Below are positions 59,706 to 64,000 of a stretch of DNA of 64,000 nucleotides, piece after piece (positions within the stretch are counted from its first letter, which is position 1; each line of letters begins with the position of its first letter). The position numbers were made by a program, and so were the translations under genes. The stretch is from NCBI GenBank assembly GCA_963693305.1, contig OY855914.1, positions 18,082,260 to 18,146,259 of the forward strand, read 5' to 3'. Origin of the DNA: Meandrina meandrites. Lineage: Eukaryota; Cnidaria; Anthozoa; Scleractinia; Meandrinidae. Under the pieces are notes generated by a model that worked only from the letters and a program-made list of their open reading frames with translations, was not told the DNA's origin and did not search any database.

Positions 59706-59983
59706 AACTAGACTGCGAGCAGTCTCTCTTTTGCTGAGAAATCGACGAACGCGAACGGTAAGCGGCGAAGCCGCGATGAGAGAGCGGCGAAGCCGCGATC
59801 GGTAAACAGCGAAAAGAGAGACTGCAATGGTTTCATATTAAACTTCTGATGCGATTTGACAGATATATCATTGGCACCTACGCCCACTTTGGAAAATGAT
59901 ACTGCAGTGTCAAATTTTCCCGCGAAATATTAGTCGATTTCACAGCAAAAGAAACCGCAGTCTACGAAAATGTCGAAGATGCG

Positions 59984-60320
59984 ATGAGCGGTTCTACGCC
60001 AAAGAAAAGGGAGAACAAAAGCCCTTCGTCTGTTTCTGATTTTTGCCGTCTGTGTAAATGCTCGTTTAAAACAATTTATGGGAATTTTCCCTCGAAAAAC
60101 ATCTCTGGCGAGCTTTCCGGAGAACGACAGCCCAAGACATCATATATCAGCACAGAAAATATTTTTAATGTCTCGTGTCGAAAAGGAGAAGAAAGGCCTT
60201 CACTGAACTCTATTCTTGAAAGACTTGGATTTTCAGTCCTGCGGATTGATACGCTTTCCTCTCGTGGGTTCAGAAAATGTGCCATCAAAGTTAGAAACGC
60301 GGAGCCGTCGATTTGCTTTA
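59984..60320 (+). pseudogene. ZAD-like zinc-knuckle fragment
   Basis: The frame contains FCRLCKCSFKTIYGNF, SYISTENIF and, after a gap, SSRGFRKCAIKVRNA. This spacing of Cys pairs (CxxC ... CxxC-like) resembles ZAD-type zinc-finger domains that recur in cnidarian transposon proteins, but the second pair has lost one Cys. The open frame continues to 60,658 only as antisense of the RecQ-like fragment. Confidence 0.45.
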
Positions 60321-60430
60321 TTCGACAGGAACTTAATCGCCCGCATCACTTCTTCGAACAGAAACAGCAAGAGGGAAAGTCCTGCAAGGACAAAGAAAAT
60401 TATGACACAGAAGAAAGATTCAAGCGAATG

Positions 60431-60721
60431 TCAAAGTCCCCACGCTTTGAGATCAAACTCATCATTTCTGACTTGCTCTTCGGCAATACTTCGAAGCGGG
60501 ACAACGACAATCACGGCTGGCATCACATTATCGATAGCATTTTTTGCAACACAATAGCTTTGGTAAATGAGGCTTTTACCAAATCCCGTCGGCAAAATTG
60601 CGAAAACATCTTTCTTCTCAATAAGAGTGAGTACGGCTTGCTCCTGTTCCTTTTTTAACTTCACTCCGCGCAAATTCTCTGTGCATACACGTTGCAAAAC
60701 GTCCACGACAGAAGCAGCCAT
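60431..60721 (-). pseudogene. RecQ-helicase-like N-terminal fragment
   Basis: 96 residues: KLKKEQEQAVLTLIEKKDVF, motif I AILPTGFGKSLIYQ and motif Ia VVVPLRSIAEEQV, as in RecQ-family DNA helicases. The frame stops directly after LKAWGL, so motifs II-VI are absent. Either a captured host fragment or a relic of a helicase-encoding transposon. Confidence 0.7.
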
Positions 60722-60979
60722 ATTTGTTTACCGAAATTTGGCCCGCGCTGTAGCTATCCAAATGAGGTCATTGACAGATTCCTGTCATCGTATCAAAAAC
60801 CGACCAATCAAATCACTCCGTCACCAGTGTGCCGGGCATCAGAAGTTTAATATGAAACCATTGCAGTCTCTCTTTTCGCTGTGGCTGGCGCCCCCGCTGT
60901 TTGCCGATCGCGACTTCGCCGCTTACCGTTTCGTCGATTTCTCAGGAAAAGAGAGACTGCTCGCAGTCTACATCATAAC

Positions 60980-61949
60980 TCATATTGAAACATGGCGGTG
61001 AGCAGGTTTCAAGTAGTTTCAAAACGGATGTTTATGGCCGGATAATGGTTTACCCTACAACTACTATCTGTCGAACAACATTCGGTCGCCCTCAACGGCT
61101 AAGTTCGCTCGCATTTGTTTTGAATACATATAACAGACACTGACTTGCCTTTTATCCAGACTACTTAATTGATATTAGCGCTCTATTCAGTTAGTTCACT
61201 GAATCAGTAGAGAAATTCCGTAACTGATCGATTGATCACATGAGTGAAAATTTGAACTTTCTCTGCCTTCTATTCGAGGCCAAAAGCACAATGCGCCTTG
61301 AAAAATCTAATAAATTATACAAATAATTTTAAATGCAAGTTTCTCTTCAGCAGAATTTATTTCAAGTTTATTTGGCTTCTTCTTTAGCTATCGTGATGTA
61401 TCTACCGTGATGTTAATTTTTTTGTTGCAAAGAAGTAATTTTCTTGGATAAAGAAAATGAAAGAAAGACCTTTGAAGCTCGCTTGCCCTACGATTCGTGT
61501 ACGATCAAAAGGAAAAAATCTCCGAATTCTTTCTAAAACTTCTGCAGATCGCTAAGGTATACAAAAAATTTTTTCCAAACGAATTTCATTTTTCATTTAC
61601 AATTTACATTTTTTCATTTCCCATTTTCAGTTTTCCTATTTTCAATTTCTCATTCCCCATTCGTCATTCCACGTTTTAGAAACTTCCCCCTATCTGTATT
61701 GTATATGCATTGTTGTAATATAGTAACTAAGTCACCAACCAGTATTAAGATTGTTAAAAACTAAGTGGAATCATGCATAAGAGCACCCAGCTAAACAAGG
61801 GAAATCACACGTGGAGACAGCGATAGGCTGCGGCCATATTGAAAATTGCATCACATTTCTACTTGATCCTGCAGTCATTACTGATCAGTGGCTGTTTTAT
61901 TAACAGTCTCAGGATTGTTATGTATTCAAAATATATGGTTCAGTATGAT
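60980..61949. other. Host/transposon interior DNA
   Basis: About 1 kb between the Mutator-like insertion and the right repeat of the larger element. TTTCATTT/TTTCCATTTTC-rich stretch near 61,590-61,680; no gene. Confidence 0.5.
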
Positions 61950-62137
61950 TTATCATCTTGTAAAGGAGGTAATTTTCCTGTAGCCTCGTTTTCATGTTTA
62001 GCATTAGGTCTCCATATAAATAATGGATTTTAAGCGTCTTGTTCAAATTAGATTCTTCTAGACTTTTGATATGTTGTAGAGGGCACAGTTCTGTGTAAGA
62101 AACCACCGAGATACCTTCTGTTGCAATTAGTGATAGG

Positions 62138-63097
62138 TTGACCTGTTATATTTGCTAAAATGCTTGGACTATAACAACAGTGCTAAGCTTAACACCAGTT
62201 GATGTTTGCAAGGTTGAACAGGTCCATAAAAAAGGTTCGTTTGGGAAGGATTATGCTTTCCTTGGTGTTTTGTAGCCACCAGGAGTAAAATTCATTCCAG
62301 AAAACAGTGAGACATGGGAACATTGTAAGAGCAAGTGTTCCACTGTCGGTGAGGGTAAAAGGCGGAATGAGTTTGCGCATAGTTAATAGAGGGGTCTCCT
62401 CTATTAACTATGGTTTGCGGAATGGCATGTGGCATGACTTGCGGAATGGCATAATTTATGCGGGATATTATACTCGTGAAATGACGTCATGAAATAATTT
62501 TAATCCACGCTCGTTCCCAACCTTCCCCATTTGTTTTCTCAAGACGGCGGTCTTGCAGAGCGAAACATTTTAGTAACGCAACATCTAAATGAAATACAAC
62601 TGAAAGGGATTCCTAAACGTAGAATTGTGAATAAAGGCGAGTACTCCTTACAGTTTTCCCAATGATTAGTAGAAGATTCAATTCATGATATTTTTCTCTA
62701 GAGAATGCCACTCGTACGTACGAGCTTGCTTTTGATATGTTGAGAGAAGGTTCATGTAAATAATTGTGTTTTTCGCATTTGACAAGGAAAGCATTCAGTG
62801 TACATATTTTTTTAACCAATTTTATTTACCACTTCTGTGTCCAAGAAGAGTCTAAAAGAAAATTGCAAACGTCATGCACAGCTTTCACAGAGAGCTTCGC
62901 AAGCAGGAGTTGAATTGATTAAAATCAGCAATGTCCCCAAAGCTTCCTGACAGGTTTGGAGAATTGATTTTGGTTTAACATGGCCTCCATATCCTTCTCA
63001 TTGTCTGATTGCTTGGATGGATATGGATGTAATTTATAGGGAGAAGTTACTAGGTGATCATGTAAGAGAGTGAGGTTAGCCATTTCATTCTTAAGCT
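62138..63097. other. Host non-coding DNA
   Basis: About 1 kb. A perfect hairpin AGTTAATAGAGG/CCTCTATTAACT lies at 62,381-62,410; nothing else recognised. Confidence 0.5.
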
Positions 63098-63432
63098 AAA
63101 GTGTATATGACATGAAAAATATTTCCTGCTTATTTGAAAGGCCTTTCAAAATTCAGTGTCACTAAGGGTGTCACTGTTTCTTTTGTGGTGCACTTTTATG
63201 GTGCAAAGTTTCAAGAACACTGCTTCAATAATTTTCGAGATACTTTTTATTCAGCATTTTACCATTTTTTTGTTGCAAATCTAATGACGTCATCACAAAT
63301 CTAATTTGCATGATAGAAAAATGTCAATATCTCTTAAAAGAGAAAGGATATCTCAAAAGGAAAAACACCATTCTTTTGTACTTCGTAAGGCCTTTCAAAT
63401 AAGCATAAAATATTTATCGTCATATACACTTT
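63098..63432. mobile_element. MITE with ~50-bp inverted repeats
   Basis: AAAGTGTATATGACATGAAA at the left pairs with its near inverse at 63,413-63,432; CTTATTTGAAAGGCCTTTC pairs further inside. Non-coding. Confidence 0.75.
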
Positions 63433-63790
63433 AAACATAACCCTTAAATTATATTTTCTCAATTCTCATAACCTGTCTGCATGACAGTATTTTGATATTG
63501 TGAAGAGATATTGCTTCGTGTGAAAGGATTAACAGGAAAGAAACATCCCTCTTATGTGAGTGTACTAAGAAGAGCATTTCATTGTGTATAAATCGAATAT
63601 TGGAGCGAAATCTGGATTTACTGTAAGAAATACTTATATATTTAGTGTTTTCTAATGTTAACTTGATAACAAAACTTCATCAATAAAATGAACGAAATCA
63701 ATTCATGGGCTGCGTGGCAGTTGTATAGATAGTTTGAAAGAAATAAAAAGTAATTAAAAGTACCAAAAATGTTCTTTTAAAGTTCCAAAC

Positions 63791-63814
63791 GTTTCGGGCA
63801 TTGCCCTTCATCAG
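63791..63814 (-). ncRNA. Hammerhead-like core motif, possibly from a Penelope-type element
   Basis: On the minus strand CTGATGA is followed by AGGGC-AAT-GCCC and then GAAAC, the order of a minimal hammerhead ribozyme core with a four-pair stem II. One base at the stem base is unpaired and stem III/I are not clearly formed, so activity is uncertain. Such motifs mark Penelope-like retroelement ends. Confidence 0.4.
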
Positions 63815-64000
63815 TGGAATAACCAAACTTCAGCCCACAACATTGAACCTGATCATGAGAAACAGACATAAGTTATACCCCATTTAGCTGAAGAACATAA
63901 TTGGACCTGACCATGATAACAACCATTAATTATACCTCATTAGCTAAAGTGCTGAACTGTAACTCCTGTACTGTAAAACAACAAACTCAAATATTTAAGA

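Larger units (their letters stand above)
59700..60979. mobile_element. Mutator-like element with 9-bp target duplication and captured fragments
   Basis: TAGACTGCGAGCAGTCTCTC starts at 59,709 and its inverse ends at 60,970. Inverted repeats of about 130-140 bp share GAAATCGACGAAACG-type sequence and ATATTAAACTTCTGATG inner edges. The flanks CATCATAAC (59700-59708 and 60971-60979) are a perfect 9-bp duplication, typical of Mutator-like elements. The interior (about 1 kb) holds a zinc-knuckle-like fragment on + and a RecQ-like fragment on -, but no transposase. Confidence 0.85.
57866..62137. mobile_element. Putative 4.3-kb DNA transposon with a nested insertion
   Basis: 57,866-58,050 and 61,950-62,137 are inverted relatives: ATTGCAACAGAA, CATATCAAAAGTCTAGAA, CATGAAAACGAGGCT and ACCTCCTTT occur in the same order in both. 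The interior holds a decayed minus-strand gene (59,030-59,705) and a separate element at 59,709-60,970. End points are approximate and no target duplication was found. Confidence 0.55.

Overview
The window looks like anthozoan cnidarian DNA, most likely a stony coral. That is an inference from an intron-rich receptor tyrosine kinase gene, dense MITE-type repeats, and two integrated virus-like elements of a kind common in cnidarian genomes. The elements belong to the Polinton/Maverick–adintovirus world: retroviral-type integrase, protein-primed family B DNA polymerase, FtsK/A32-type packaging ATPase and capsid-type genes.

Element 1 fills 1 to about 13,618; its left end lies outside the window. 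Order: collagen-like fibre protein (-, cut by the window edge), packaging ATPase (-), Pro/Thr-rich virion-type protein (+), penton-like protein (+), basic core-like protein (+), major capsid candidate (+), small conserved protein (+), adenain-type cysteine protease (+), two paralogous zinc-ribbon genes of which the second carries a parvovirus-type phospholipase A2 (+), a hydrophobic protein broken by a frameshift (+), an unknown gene (-), integrase (+) and PolB (-). The right end is a 208-bp imperfect hairpin.

Between the elements, 13,745-29,967 holds at least eleven exons (plus a probable 10-nt microexon) of a host receptor tyrosine kinase with an Ig domain, one membrane segment and a complete kinase domain. 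One intron carries a 13-copy, 179-bp satellite; other introns carry MITEs and microsatellites.

Element 2 is complete at 31,554-47,659: 16,106 bp, 363-bp inverted terminal repeats each ending in a 164-bp hairpin, and a perfect 5-bp target duplication AATGT. Its integrase is close to that of element 1, but polymerase, capsid-type genes and most accessory genes differ. No protease or phospholipase is recognisable. A 1-kb non-coding stretch carries six copies of the palindrome GCTTACGCGTAAGC.

The most unusual signal is a set of short palindromes scattered through both elements, many of them 15 bp built as 6-bp arms around a 3-bp centre (AGCAAC-NNN-GTTGCT, ATCAAC-NNN-GTTGAT, GTGGGG-NNN-CCCCAC, GCGGGG-NNN-CCCCGC). 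They lie in intergenic gaps, at gene ends and inside genes; one is exactly a 5-codon insertion in the element 2 integrase relative to element 1. They look like tiny frame-preserving mobile palindromes.

From 47,665 to the end is host DNA: a probable terminal exon of a kinase-type gene near 50.3 kb, several DNA transposons and MITEs (one with a 9-bp target duplication and RecQ-helicase-like and zinc-knuckle-like fragments, nested in a larger transposon), tandem repeats, and a hammerhead-like motif near 63.8 kb.
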